This document shows, piece after piece, positions 42,916 to 52,038 of a stretch of DNA of 64,000 nucleotides. Positions within the stretch are counted from its first letter, which is position 1; the number at the start of each line of letters is the position of its first letter. The DNA is taken from the NCBI GenBank assembly GCA_024398965.1, contig JAKSIF010000004.1, positions 1 to 64,000 on the forward strand, in the 5' to 3' direction. The notes below the pieces were generated by a model that was given only the letters and a program-made list of their open reading frames with translations, did not search any database and was not told the DNA's origin. The position numbers were made by a program, and so were the translations under genes. The DNA comes from Fibrobacter sp. Lineage in GTDB: Bacteria; Fibrobacterota; Fibrobacteria; Fibrobacterales; Fibrobacteraceae.

Positions 42916-45540
42916 TTAGCGGACGTTCATTCTGAAGGCAGAGCCGTTGGGCGTCTTCACCATGTAAATACCGGCGTCCATAACGCGGCTGCGAACCATG
43001 TCGCGAGCCTCGCGGGCGGATGTGGCATTCACATTGCCCATCAGGCGGCCTTGGGAATTGTAGATCCTGTAGGCGCCCACATTGGAAACATCCAGATTCA
43101 GGTTGTAGCCTCCGCGAATTCCGTCGGGCACATCCAATTCCGCTTCGGTGAGCGCAAACTGGATCCAATCCAGATTGCCGTAAGCGCCCGTCATCATGAC
43201 GCGAAGAACATGTTCGCCCTTTGCCAATTTCTCGGTCTTGCCATTGATTTCGGTATAGGTGTCCCAGTCTTCGCCCTTGGGGATAGAGATGGTATCGCTT
43301 ACAGCCTTGCCATCCAAGAACAACTGGAATCCAGCCACATCCAGACCGCTGGCCACGTTGGCGCGGAAGACGTATTCGCTTTCGAGAATCACGTTGACGG
43401 TGTATTCCATCCATTCGCCGGCTTCGGTATAGCCGATAGCATAGCCCTTGCAGTCTTCCGTAGCGGCAGAATCTGCACAACCGAGGCCAACTACGTCCAC
43501 ACCGTCTTCGCGGTAAGCGCCACCCTGGTTTGCAGCATCCTTATCGCTGTAAGAAACTGCCTGACCGCCTTCGTCGTAGTCTTCAAACTGCAGGCGACCG
43601 GGAATGCTATGAACCACATCGTTGAAAGGAGCCTGAGGAACAATGTTGGAGAAATCCGCCACAGGAATGTCCTTGATGTTACGGATGTACTGGAAATCCT
43701 TTTCGATGCCAGCATTGTTTACCACATCGGCGTTGTAGTAATCGTTGGTCTGCTGAAGAGTATTTTGTCCAGCCTGGTTCTGGCCCACACCACTCGGAGA
43801 ATTCTTGAACACGTTTTCCTTCACGGTAAAGCCGCTGGAGCCTTCGTCCAGATAGATGGGCACATTCCAGTAGTCTGCCCACTTAGAAGTTCCATTGTCG
43901 TGAATGTAGTTATGCTGGATTTCGCTGCCGGTACCCTGGTTAGACAAGGTGTAGATCGGACCGGAGTCACACAGCAAGCGGGCAATATGGTGGATGTTAT
44001 TCCAGTTAATGTGGTTGTTGGTCATGGCGGTTTCCTTCTTGGTCCAGCCAAAGCCAACGGAAATTCCGGAGTAGTAAGTGTAGGAAACTTCGTTATGTTC
44101 AATGACAACGTAACGGGGATAGCCAGCGCCAATACCTACTGCCCCCTGATGCTCGTTGGTCACATTAGTCACAAGATTGTTCTTGATGGTATCGCGGGTG
44201 CTGATTTCGTCCTTGTCGGAAGGGTTGTAACCTTCGTGAATTTCGCTGAGGGAGTCGGGCGCAAACTTGCCAAGCATAATGCCTGCGGCACCCACTTCAA
44301 AGAAGGCGTTGCCCTGAATCAAGTCATCGTTTGTTCCGCTAACAAAATCAAGGCCGGTAGCTGCAATCTGGGAGAAGACGCAACCCTGCACCAAGAAATG
44401 ATGGGCGTTTTCTACACGGAAGGCAGCATCGGGGCGCCACAGTAAAAACTTATTACTGTTCAGCTTTTCCCAGTTACCGCGACCCGGATCCGGCAAGACA
44501 TCCACGTTAAAGTTGGCTGCCTGCAAATCCAAGAAGCCTTCTTCGCTGGGGCGGGTATAGTTGGAGTGGGCAAAGGTCAAGCCTTCGAAAGCCATGTAGC
44601 CCACCTTGGTCTTGGTATCCTTACCTAGGACATTAAACAGCGTGTTTACGCGGGGAGCCACCACATTGGCAGTCTGCACATTTTCGCCCTTGCGAGCCTT
44701 GTAGTAAAGTACATGTTCCTTTTCGTCCAGGTACCATTCCCCTTCCGCATCAATAAGGTCGTAGGAATTTTCCAGATAGAAGACCTGCTGCTTGGGCGGA
44801 TTGCTCATGAAGGCGGTGCCCAGCATAGGATATGCTCGATGGAACAGCTTGGTACGTTCGGGATCCTTGGGAATCAGCTTTGCAGTACCGCCGTTCACCT
44901 GGGCCTTTTCAAGACGCAGGATATTTTCGGACCAGGCGATCATCAAGTGGATTTCAACATCCTCGATGTTCTTGATATTCTTGATGTAATCCGCATTCAC
45001 ATCGAAGGCGCGACCCGTAGAGTCCACCTTGGTAAGGCGCACAAAATCATGGTCAAAACCGCCGACGCCCTTGTCGTTTGCCGCAATCACGTTGGGGAAA
45101 CAGGCGCGAACAGCCTTCTGGTTGTTCACATAAAGCTGACGGAAACGGCCCTCAACACCTTCGGCCTTCCAGATGTTATTGGCCTCGTCGTGAAGGGTCC
45201 AGCCCGTAATGGGCATACCGCCAGTAATCAGGGGCTTTTCGCCTTCGGCAGCCTTATAGCGGACGTAATGACCATTCTGGCCACCATCGCGTTCATCAAA
45301 ATTAATGGTATTGGTTACCTGGTAGGTGCCTTCGCGAAGAATCACCTCGATGTCGCCGGTCATGGAACCGTTAATGGCGCGCACAGCCTTCTGGGCTGCA
45401 CCAATGGTCTTAAAGGGAGCATCCTTGGTACCCTTGGCAGCATCGCTTCCATCGGGAGCCACATAAAATGTCGCCTGAGTTGCTGCCACAGACATCTGAG
45501 CCGCAACCAAAGCTGAAGCAAATACCAAACCTTTTTTCAT
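42916..45540 (-). CDS. GH141-like parallel beta-helix glycosidase with CBM6 and tail
   Basis: A secreted 874-residue protein. The signal peptide is about 1-19. The first strand region FYVAPDGSDAAKGTKDAPFKTIGAAQKAVRAIN, then VILREGTYQVTNTINFDERDGGQNGHYVRYKA and RFRQLYVNNQKAVRACFPN, match the right-handed beta-helix enzymes of GH141, a family reported to include alpha-L-fucosidases and xylanases. The helix runs to about residue 620 with Asn/Asp-rich turns (IEHNEVSYTYYSGISVGFGW, IYLDEGSSGFTVKENVF). CBM6 of the YREDGVDV / GEDWDTY subgroup follows (about 650-800), then the tail (AYRIYNSQGRLMGNVNATS...GIYMVKTPNG). The family call is by pattern; catalytic acids are not assigned. Confidence 0.75.
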   Translation of the reverse strand: MKKGLVFASALVAAQMSVAATQATFYVAPDGSDAAKGTKDAPFKTIGAAQKAVRAINGSMTGDIEVILREGTYQVTNTINFDERDGGQNGHYVRYKAAEGEKPLITGGMPITGWTLHDEANNIWKAEGVEGRFRQLYVNNQKAVRACFPNVIAANDKGVGGFDHDFVRLTKVDSTGRAFDVNADYIKNIKNIEDVEIHLMIAWSENILRLEKAQVNGGTAKLIPKDPERTKLFHRAYPMLGTAFMSNPPKQQVFYLENSYDLIDAEGEWYLDEKEHVLYYKARKGENVQTANVVAPRVNTLFNVLGKDTKTKVGYMAFEGLTFAHSNYTRPSEEGFLDLQAANFNVDVLPDPGRGNWEKLNSNKFLLWRPDAAFRVENAHHFLVQGCVFSQIAATGLDFVSGTNDDLIQGNAFFEVGAAGIMLGKFAPDSLSEIHEGYNPSDKDEISTRDTIKNNLVTNVTNEHQGAVGIGAGYPRYVVIEHNEVSYTYYSGISVGFGWTKKETAMTNNHINWNNIHHIARLLCDSGPIYTLSNQGTGSEIQHNYIHDNGTSKWADYWNVPIYLDEGSSGFTVKENVFKNSPSGVGQNQAGQNTLQQTNDYYNADVVNNAGIEKDFQYIRNIKDIPVADFSNIVPQAPFNDVVHSIPGRLQFEDYDEGGQAVSYSDKDAANQGGAYREDGVDVVGLGCADSAATEDCKGYAIGYTEAGEWMEYTVNVILESEYVFRANVASGLDVAGFQLFLDGKAVSDTISIPKGEDWDTYTEINGKTEKLAKGEHVLRVMMTGAYGNLDWIQFALTEAELDVPDGIRGGYNLNLDVSNVGAYRIYNSQGRLMGNVNATSAREARDMVRSRVMDAGIYMVKTPNGSAFRMNVR

Positions 45541-45576
45541 ATTTTCCTCGTTATCACCAGTTTATCAAACACCATC

Positions 45577-45643
45577 CTAAAATTATTTTCAAACGTTTCC
45601 CGAACAAAGACCATAAAAAAAGTTCCCGTTGACAACTTGTCCA
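45577..45643 (-). promoter_or_regulatory. Island promoter of the GH141-like gene: palindrome plus -10
   Basis: Palindrome 45629-45643 (gene-sense TGGACAAGTTGTCAA) and -10-like TAATTTTAG at 45577-45585; spacing 55 bp. The palindrome forms the inner part of the terminator hairpin of the preceding gene. Confidence 0.85.
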
Positions 45644-45651
45644 CGGGAACC
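45614..45651 (-). terminator. Terminator of the GH39-like gene with embedded palindrome
   Basis: The minus strand shows GTTCCCGT and ACGGGAAC flanking the palindrome TGGACAAGTTGTCAA, then seven T. One DNA segment thus serves as transcription terminator and as the putative activator site of the next gene. Confidence 0.85.
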
Positions 45652-45674
45652 GTTCGGTTTGTTTGAAAAAAGAG

Positions 45675-47702
45675 CTACTTAGAGAGATTTAGGCGAATTA
45701 CAGAGCCAGACTTGAGTGACTTGGCAATGTAAAGACCATCCTTCTTTACCAGGTTGCGAGCTTCATGGTGCAAGCTTTGGAAATCCCTTGCGGAAACCTT
45801 ACCAAGGAAGGAACCGTTCAATCCAAAGACCGCATAGGCTTCATTGGAGCCCATCAGGCCAAGACCATTCATACGATCCACGAACTGTCCGATAGCAGTC
45901 GAGTTGGTATCGCTAACTTCACTCGAGTCGGTTGTTTCGGGAATTTCCGGAACTTCAGGAACAGGTTCTGCAAAATTGACCCAGTCGATGTTCACGTAGG
46001 GGCCGTCAATCTGAAGCTTCAGCACATGCTTACCAGCGTTGAGCTTGGCGCTGCCAACTTTCACGACCTTATAGGTTTTCCAATCTTCACCTGTGGCAGG
46101 AATGGTATATTCACCAGTCAATTCCTCGTCATCCAGGAACAGCTTGAAGCCCTTGGTATCAGAGGCGGCTGCCACATTTGCGGTAATTTCGTATTCGCCT
46201 TCGGTAACTACATCTACAGAGTACTTGAGCCATTCATTGGCTTCGGTATAACCGATTACATAGTTATCGCCAGCCTTTTCGATATCCACGCCGTCTTCAC
46301 GGTAGTCACCAGCTCTGTTTTCAGCATCGTTATCGAAGTAGGAGAATCCCTGACCAGCCACATCGTAGTTTTCTGCTTCTACCTTGCCGGGGAGTTCAAT
46401 TACATCCTTGTAGGGCTTCAAAGGAACATTAACAGGAGTCAGATAAACGCGGTAGCCGTAGAACTTGCTTTCGATATTCACCGGAACGGTAAGAGTGGTT
46501 CCGTTCATGGTGTATTCCTTGGTAGAAAGGGTATCGGTCTTGGGGACTGCAGTATCCTTGTCCTTCCAGACAACACGTTCCACAATGGCCTTGACCTTGC
46601 CGCCCAAGAAGGCCGGGATCTTATCGAAGACCACATTGACATCGCCCAGGGTGTTTCCGCCAATCACGACGCTTGCGTAGTTCTGCTTGGCATCTACAGC
46701 GGCAAAGCCATCGACACCGGCGCTCTTGTCGTTAGGAGGGGTAACTTTGGCCATGTAGCCAGACATGTCACCATACCACTTATACAGATGCCAACCACCA
46801 CCGCGCTGGTTCTGTGCGGTGAGCAAGCTACCCAGACGACCTGGAAGCGGTACGAACCACCAGGAAATCATAGCGCTTTCAACGCCGTGGCGTTCAAACT
46901 TTGCAATGAAGGGAACAGAAATACCCGGGCAGCCTTCATAGGAGTGTTCTCCATCGGAGTATTCGTTAATGCTGATGGCGCGGGGGGAAATTCCAAGTTT
47001 CTTTTCAAGGCTACGCAGATTTTCCAAGGCGCCGACGAAACCTTCAGAACCCCACTGATGCCAACTGATTACATCGGGCAGGCAGTTGTTCTGTACGCAG
47101 AACCTAAGGAAGTTTTCCATCCTGGTGGAGTTGTAGTAGGAATAGGAGGGGCCAATAATCTTTGCACCCGGATCCAACTGGCGGATCAAATCGTACGTGG
47201 GTTTCCACAGATCTCTTTCGAAGTTATCAGAGCCTTTCCATGTATCGTTGGGTTCGTTCCAGATTTCGTAACCATCAAAGTTCTGAACCGCAGAAGACTT
47301 CTTGTCGTTAATGACAGAGGTAACTTCCTTTTTCCAGCTATCCCAATTCTGGTACTTATAGGGCCAGCCCGGCAAAATGTCAGCAAGACGAATCTGGACC
47401 TTGGCTGTGGTATTCTTGAGACGGGGAGAAATCAAAAATGCACCGCCAATGGGCTGCTGACGGCCATTACCGCTACGTGCAGGAGCCAGGAACACATTGG
47501 GCTTGAGAGGAGCCACATCGGCATCCACGTTGCTGGGGAGGGTTTCTGTAAAGCCGTAGAGCGAACCGGATGCCACATGGGTTACCGGGCGAATGCTATC
47601 GCCAAGGCTTACGTTCAAAGTCGTTGCAGCAAATACGCTACTCGGCAGGGCTGCAACAGCTGCGATAGAGAGAAGCGACCTAACACTAATTTTTTCAAAC
47701 AT
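45675..47702 (-). CDS. Clan GH-A glycosidase (GH39-like) with CBM6 and tail
   Basis: A secreted 675-residue protein with signal peptide about 1-25 (SSVFA). The barrel shows clan-A motifs: acid/base E150 in FDGYEIWNEPNDTW, a middle WHQWGSEG strand and nucleophile E247 in RAISINEYSDGEH, followed by AMISWWFVPLPGR. Spacing and motifs are nearest to GH39 (beta-xylosidase-like), but the N-terminus (GSLYGFTETLPSNVDADVAPLKPNVFLAPARSG) is not typical, so the family is uncertain. A small beta-domain (about 330-430) precedes CBM6 (about 440-590, GEDWKTYKVV subgroup), then the tail (AYAVFGLNGSFLGKVSARD...GLYIAKS). A xylan or side-chain substrate is inferred from context. Confidence 0.7.
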   Translation of the reverse strand: MFEKISVRSLLSIAAVAALPSSVFAATTLNVSLGDSIRPVTHVASGSLYGFTETLPSNVDADVAPLKPNVFLAPARSGNGRQQPIGGAFLISPRLKNTTAKVQIRLADILPGWPYKYQNWDSWKKEVTSVINDKKSSAVQNFDGYEIWNEPNDTWKGSDNFERDLWKPTYDLIRQLDPGAKIIGPSYSYYNSTRMENFLRFCVQNNCLPDVISWHQWGSEGFVGALENLRSLEKKLGISPRAISINEYSDGEHSYEGCPGISVPFIAKFERHGVESAMISWWFVPLPGRLGSLLTAQNQRGGGWHLYKWYGDMSGYMAKVTPPNDKSAGVDGFAAVDAKQNYASVVIGGNTLGDVNVVFDKIPAFLGGKVKAIVERVVWKDKDTAVPKTDTLSTKEYTMNGTTLTVPVNIESKFYGYRVYLTPVNVPLKPYKDVIELPGKVEAENYDVAGQGFSYFDNDAENRAGDYREDGVDIEKAGDNYVIGYTEANEWLKYSVDVVTEGEYEITANVAAASDTKGFKLFLDDEELTGEYTIPATGEDWKTYKVVKVGSAKLNAGKHVLKLQIDGPYVNIDWVNFAEPVPEVPEIPETTDSSEVSDTNSTAIGQFVDRMNGLGLMGSNEAYAVFGLNGSFLGKVSARDFQSLHHEARNLVKKDGLYIAKSLKSGSVIRLNLSK

Positions 47703-47754
47703 TCCCTTTGTCCTTTTTTATTTGACTCATGGACTGATGCACAACATCACATGT

Positions 47755-47820
47755 ATAAAAGTACCTCACCTTTGTTGAAAAAACGCACCATTTTTGCAAA
47801 TACTTTTGCAAAAATGACAA
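47755..47820 (-). promoter_or_regulatory. Island promoter of the GH39-like gene: degenerate palindrome plus -10
   Basis: Gene-sense TTGTCATTTTTGCAA at 47806-47820 is half-degenerate. The -10-like TACTTTTAT at 47755-47763 is 54 bp away. Overlapping it is the separate inverted repeat TTTTGCAAA-TACT-TTTGCAAAA (47792-47813), which may bind another protein. Confidence 0.55.
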
Positions 47821-47855
47821 AAGGCCCTTTTACCTCATTTCGGGGTAAAAAGGCC
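47819..47855 (-). terminator. Terminator of the GH5 gene
   Basis: The minus strand shows AGGCCTTTTTACC and GGTAAAAGGGCCT around CCGAAATGA, then TTTTG. The palindrome of the next promoter starts at its T run. Confidence 0.8.
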
Positions 47856-47893
47856 TGTTTTTTGATAAAAAAGCGTGTTTTTGGGGGAGCGGC

Positions 47894-49693
47894 TTACTTT
47901 GCCTTACGAACAATCAGGTTTTTCACGCCAGGAATGCGAACCAGATACACACCCTGTCCCAAGGCGGCATTTCTGCTAATGCGATTTCCACGCATATCGA
48001 AATACTGGGCCCTGGACAAATCCGTAGGAACAATGGACAGCCCCTGATTGCGAATTGCGATAACTTCTTCACAACCTTCGTCAGAGGAATTCACGCAATC
48101 TTCACCGGGTTCAACATCCGGGTCGTCAGAGTCAACAGGATCCTTTACGATAGGTTCCGGATCAGTAGCATCCTTGCCTTCTACGAAGGTAAAGTAGTCT
48201 ATGTCGAACCAGTCGGCTGTGGCTGTTACACGGACAACATGCTCGCCTGCGGTAAGGCTTACATTCGCGCTGACCTTGGCGTAGTCATCAAAGTTCTGCT
48301 CATCGCCTTCTGCCTTGTCGGCCTTGGGAACCTCGATATTTTCCACAACAACCTTTCCATCAACAGACACGCTAAAGCTGGAGCCCCCGTCGGAAGCAAC
48401 TGCAGCAAACATGGTGTAATCGCCAGCCTTGGCAGCATTGACAGTGTATTCCAGCCATTCGCCATTCTGGATATAGCCTACAACAACACGGTCGCCAGAC
48501 TTCTTATACAAATCAACGCCTGTATCCTTGCGGTAGTCGGAGTCACCATGATTATCCTTGTCCTTGTCGTAATAGGAATCGTTATCCTTTCCTACGCCCG
48601 GGACGTCGAAATCCTCGGCCTGGATCTTGCCAGGAACCGCCCAGGCCTTGCCGCCAAAGGGTTCCTGAGGAACAGGCTTCACTTCCACGGTATCGGTCCA
48701 GGAATACTGCATACGATCTACACCGGACTGGTTCACAATACTCAAGGTGGTGTTAGCACCGGAACCGGAGCGTTTTGTCATGCTGTACCAGTCTTCGTCA
48801 CGGAGGCCAACCCAGTAGAAGCTACCCATCTTCCATTGACGCAGCTGTTCGGACATACCGCGAATGTAGGCCATGAAGTAGTTGGTGGGATTGGGATCGT
48901 TGTAATCCATGATTTCGTAATGAACGCCAGCCTTGTCGCCGGGGCCCATGGCGCCGCCCCATTCGGTTGCCACGGTGCGGTCGGCGTACTTACCTACCTT
49001 GCCCTTGAAACTGTTCATCCAGCCCTGTTCGGTGGTAATGCTCATGTTCCAGAAGGTGTATTCGTGCACTGCGAAAAGGCAGCCGTCAAAGCGGGAATCA
49101 TCGGCAATTTCGGGCACATTCCATGCGAGGCCAGTACCATCCAGCAAAACGTGGTCACGAGGTACATCCGGATAGCGCTTCAGCCAATCCGCGTACAGAT
49201 TGCGGAGCTGATCCTTGGTATACATGTGGGGTTCGTTGAAAATTTCAAAATAGGCATCGGGATTGGAGCCATATTCCTTAACGACGGTATCCCACATTTT
49301 CCACCAGTCGTCCATGTTCTTTGGGCCAGCAGGCTGTGCAGGGCCCCAATAACCGATAAGCATACGGCCATGGGCCAAGATGCCATCGATAATGCCCTTG
49401 TAGGACCCCCAAGCCTTCAAGGCCGTAGGTTCGTTAATAGGAATACGCAAACTGTTGATGCCCAGTTTTTCAACAAACTGGCTCATGACGCGGTCGGACA
49501 GTGCGTAAGCATCCTGATAGTTCTCAGTTCCGCTCATACCGGAAAGCTTCAGCACATCAGACACGAAGTTGTCGCGCTTATCGGCCCAGTTTGTACCACG
49601 GAATTGATTTGTAACCGCAAATGAATTGACAGCAGATGCTGCAACGAACGAAGCCACCAAAGAAGCCGTGGCCAAAACCTTTTTCAAACCCAT
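47894..49693 (-). CDS. GH5 glycosidase with CBM6 and short basic tail
   Basis: A secreted 599-residue protein with signal peptide about 1-26. The TIM barrel (about 28-335) has SLRIPINEPTALKAW, acid/base E154 in YFEIFNEPHMY, the FAVHEYTFW strand and nucleophile E244 in TVATEWGGAMG, all standard for GH5. The subfamily cannot be set by eye; with CBM6 in a xylan island, a xylanase or arabinoxylanase is more likely than a cellulase. CBM6 is about 345-500. The C-terminal tail is the short type (LSRAQYFDMRGNRISRNAALGQ, then GVYLVRIPGVKNLIVRKAK), shared with the CE6 esterases. ATG 49693 follows GAGGA. Confidence 0.9.
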   Translation of the reverse strand: MGLKKVLATASLVASFVAASAVNSFAVTNQFRGTNWADKRDNFVSDVLKLSGMSGTENYQDAYALSDRVMSQFVEKLGINSLRIPINEPTALKAWGSYKGIIDGILAHGRMLIGYWGPAQPAGPKNMDDWWKMWDTVVKEYGSNPDAYFEIFNEPHMYTKDQLRNLYADWLKRYPDVPRDHVLLDGTGLAWNVPEIADDSRFDGCLFAVHEYTFWNMSITTEQGWMNSFKGKVGKYADRTVATEWGGAMGPGDKAGVHYEIMDYNDPNPTNYFMAYIRGMSEQLRQWKMGSFYWVGLRDEDWYSMTKRSGSGANTTLSIVNQSGVDRMQYSWTDTVEVKPVPQEPFGGKAWAVPGKIQAEDFDVPGVGKDNDSYYDKDKDNHGDSDYRKDTGVDLYKKSGDRVVVGYIQNGEWLEYTVNAAKAGDYTMFAAVASDGGSSFSVSVDGKVVVENIEVPKADKAEGDEQNFDDYAKVSANVSLTAGEHVVRVTATADWFDIDYFTFVEGKDATDPEPIVKDPVDSDDPDVEPGEDCVNSSDEGCEEVIAIRNQGLSIVPTDLSRAQYFDMRGNRISRNAALGQGVYLVRIPGVKNLIVRKAK

Positions 49694-49766
49694 ATTTTCC
49701 TCTCAAATAGAAACGCCAACAAGGCATTTTCCCATAGTAAGCAACCCACCACGGTCACTCACCAAT

Positions 49767-49832
49767 AAAAAAATATTGTTTTCACGACAAAAAAATACTT
49801 GCTTTCAAAAAGTTCTTTTGTCATTTTATCAA
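49767..49832 (-). promoter_or_regulatory. Island promoter of GH5: degenerate palindrome plus -10
   Basis: Gene-sense TTGATAAAATGACAA at 49818-49832 and a T-rich -10-like TATTTTTTT at 49767-49775; spacing 54 bp. Confidence 0.6.
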
Positions 49833-49888
49833 CATACACTTAGTACACTTTGAATATTTTGAGATTCATTTTCAAAGCAATTCCTTGA

Positions 49889-49918
49889 CAAAAAAATCCC
49901 GGACTTCTCCGGGATCTT
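49889..49918 (-). terminator. Terminator of the GH27 gene
   Basis: The minus strand has ATCCCGGAGAAGTCCGGGAT followed by TTTTTTG: an 8-bp stem with a GAAG-type loop. Confidence 0.85.
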
Positions 49919-49951
49919 TGAAACAGTTCGTTTATGAATTCTTGCGATTTA

Positions 49952-51937
49952 CTACTTCACCTGAACTCGCATGATCTTAGAGCCATTAGCTCCGCGAACC
50001 ATGTAAACGCCCTTGGCATAGCCGGCGGCCTTCAGAGAAGCGGAAACTTCATTTGCAGAAGATGCTCCGAGAGTTACGCGGCCAAGATGTTTACCTGTTG
50101 CAGCAAACACGTTGAATTCACGAACTGTTGCAGCACTGAAACCAACATTGCTGACATGGATGGCGGTACCGTCGCCAGAGTCGTCCGCTCCATTAGCAGG
50201 ATCATTGGAATCATCAGGATTTTCTTCCTTGCCTTCGATGGGAGCGTCGTCCTTCGCATTTTCGCCAGCCACAAAGTTGATATAGTCGATATCCATCCAG
50301 TCGCCAGTGACCGTAAAGCGAAGGATATGTTCACCCTTGGTCAGGTTCACGTTGGCTTTCACCTTATTGTAGTCATCGTAGTTTTCTTCACCTTCGGCAG
50401 CCTTGGGAACAAGGATTTCTTCAGTGATATCCTTTCCGTCCATGGACAGCTTGAAGCTGGAAGTGGAACCTGCGGCAGCAACTGCGGCATACATGGTGTA
50501 AGTGCCAGTTTCAGCGACATTCACGGTGTATTCCAGCCATTCGCCGGCCTGGTTGTAGCCCACAATCACGCCAGTTGCCTTCTTGTAGAGGTCCACACCG
50601 GTACCCGGGCGAAGATCGCTATCGCCGTGGTTTTCGGAATCCATTTCGTTGAAGGAAGCGTTACCTGCGCCAGTACCCGGAATGTCGAAGTTTTCCATTT
50701 CGATCTTGCCAGGAATGACTGCTGCCTTACCGCCAAAGGGTTCACGAGGAACGGGCTTTACAACAAGACGGAGATATACGGTGCCGTGTGCCGGGATTTC
50801 CGCAGAAACACTGGACTTTAGGCCCAGATCCTTCTTCTGCCAGACATCGCGGACTTCCACTTCGCCTTCTACGCCAATATCCTTAAAGTTGACTTCGATA
50901 GTCTGGGTAGAAGTATTGTCATTCAGGAGGGCTACAGCGAGGTCACCATTGCGCAAGGGTTTGGTCCAAACCTGCTTGCCGTTCACATTGGAAATTCGAT
51001 GGCCCTGAACGCCCAGGGAGTCCTGGTTAATGGCAATCATATCCTTGTTCAGGTAAAGGTCCTTAACCTGATCACTCATCTTGCGGACATCGGAACTGAT
51101 CATGATGGGAGCCGCCATAATGGACCACATGGTCATCTGGGACTTCTGTTCTTCGTAAGTCAGGTTTCTGTTATCCACTTCCAGCATGTCCGGGTCATTC
51201 CAGTTACCCGGCTTTGCAATCTTCCAGTACTTGTCATTGGCATCGATAATTTCGTAAACGCCGCGGTACCAGGAGGTAGATCTCCATTCGGGGCCAATAT
51301 CGAAAGTGGTACGCCACAGATGGGCGATTTTCGGCATCCAGTCCTTATATTCCCAGGCGCAAATGCTGAACACGATGTCGCGGCCGGAATTGCGGAGAGC
51401 CTTACTCATGCGGGTGTAATCCGCTTCCTGGTTGGAGCCGGGAGCCGGGTCGCAGTTATCGTACTTCAAGTAGTCAACGCCCCATTCGGCAAACTTCTTG
51501 GCATCCTGTTCTTCGTGCATGTAGGAGCCGTTTTCACTGTCCCAGTTGCTGTTGTAATGATGGCAGGTACGTTTACCGCGGTCGCCATACACACCAAACT
51601 TCAGACCCTTCTTATGAATGTAATCGGCCAGAGCCTTCATACCGCTGGGAAAAGTCTTGGGATGGTTCTGAAGGTCACCATTGGCGTCGCGTTTGGTATC
51701 CATCCAGTTGTCATCCAAGTTCAGATAGATGTAGCCAGCATCGCGAAGGCCGGAAGAAACCATGGCGTCGGCAACTTCCTTGATCTGGTTTTCATTAATG
51801 TTTTCGTGGAACACGTTCCAGCTGTTCCAACCCAGAGGGGGCGTAAGCACCAAGCTATCGGGATGCGCGTTTACAGAGGCCGCAATGGCCAAAGTTGCCA
51901 TAGCTGCAACACCTAAAGACTTTTTCAAACCGAACAT
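49952..51937 (-). CDS. GH27 alpha-galactosidase-type enzyme with CBM6 and tail
   Basis: A secreted protein of about 661 residues from ATG 51937 (AAGGAG nine bases upstream; the GTG nine bases earlier is too close to it). The signal peptide is about 1-24. GH27 motifs are all present: PPLGWNSWNVF, LNLDDNWMD, nucleophile D160 in VDYLKYDNC, acid/base D213 in WRTTFDIGPEW, and WNDPDMLEV, then MAAPIMISSDVR and AINQDSLGVQG. The C-terminal beta domain ends near 385 and CBM6 covers about 395-545. The tail reads FNVFAATGKHLGRVTLG...KGVYMVRG. Family members release alpha-galactose, or beta-L-arabinopyranose in some cases. Here it likely trims xylan or mannan side chains. Confidence 0.93.
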   Translation of the reverse strand: MFGLKKSLGVAAMATLAIAASVNAHPDSLVLTPPLGWNSWNVFHENINENQIKEVADAMVSSGLRDAGYIYLNLDDNWMDTKRDANGDLQNHPKTFPSGMKALADYIHKKGLKFGVYGDRGKRTCHHYNSNWDSENGSYMHEEQDAKKFAEWGVDYLKYDNCDPAPGSNQEADYTRMSKALRNSGRDIVFSICAWEYKDWMPKIAHLWRTTFDIGPEWRSTSWYRGVYEIIDANDKYWKIAKPGNWNDPDMLEVDNRNLTYEEQKSQMTMWSIMAAPIMISSDVRKMSDQVKDLYLNKDMIAINQDSLGVQGHRISNVNGKQVWTKPLRNGDLAVALLNDNTSTQTIEVNFKDIGVEGEVEVRDVWQKKDLGLKSSVSAEIPAHGTVYLRLVVKPVPREPFGGKAAVIPGKIEMENFDIPGTGAGNASFNEMDSENHGDSDLRPGTGVDLYKKATGVIVGYNQAGEWLEYTVNVAETGTYTMYAAVAAAGSTSSFKLSMDGKDITEEILVPKAAEGEENYDDYNKVKANVNLTKGEHILRFTVTGDWMDIDYINFVAGENAKDDAPIEGKEENPDDSNDPANGADDSGDGTAIHVSNVGFSAATVREFNVFAATGKHLGRVTLGASSANEVSASLKAAGYAKGVYMVRGANGSKIMRVQVK

Positions 51938-51967
51938 TTTGTACACTCCTTAATAATTATTTCAATT

Positions 51968-52034
51968 ATAAAGTTACCTGTTAAAACGCAAAAAAGGCAT
52001 GGCAGAGCCACACCTTTTATGGACATTTTGTCAA
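51968..52034 (-). promoter_or_regulatory. Island promoter of GH27: palindrome plus -10
   Basis: Palindrome 52020-52034 (gene-sense TTGACAAAATGTCCA) and -10-like TAACTTTAT at 51968-51976; spacing 55 bp. The palindrome lies just past the CE1 stop codon, upstream of that gene's terminator. Confidence 0.83.
51990..52018 (-). terminator. Terminator of the minus-strand CE1 gene
   Basis: The minus strand reads AAAAGGTGTGGCTCTGCCATG then CCTTTTTT; the stem pairs AAAAGG-TG-TGGC with GCCA-TG-CCTTTT. Confidence 0.78.
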
Positions 52035-52038
52035 AGGA

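Noticed and set aside
47727-47741. ATGGACTGATGCACAAC near the GH39-like start as the regulon palindrome
   Set aside because: Only one half matches and it lies about 33 bp from the ATG. The site at 47806-47820 has the correct distance to a -10.
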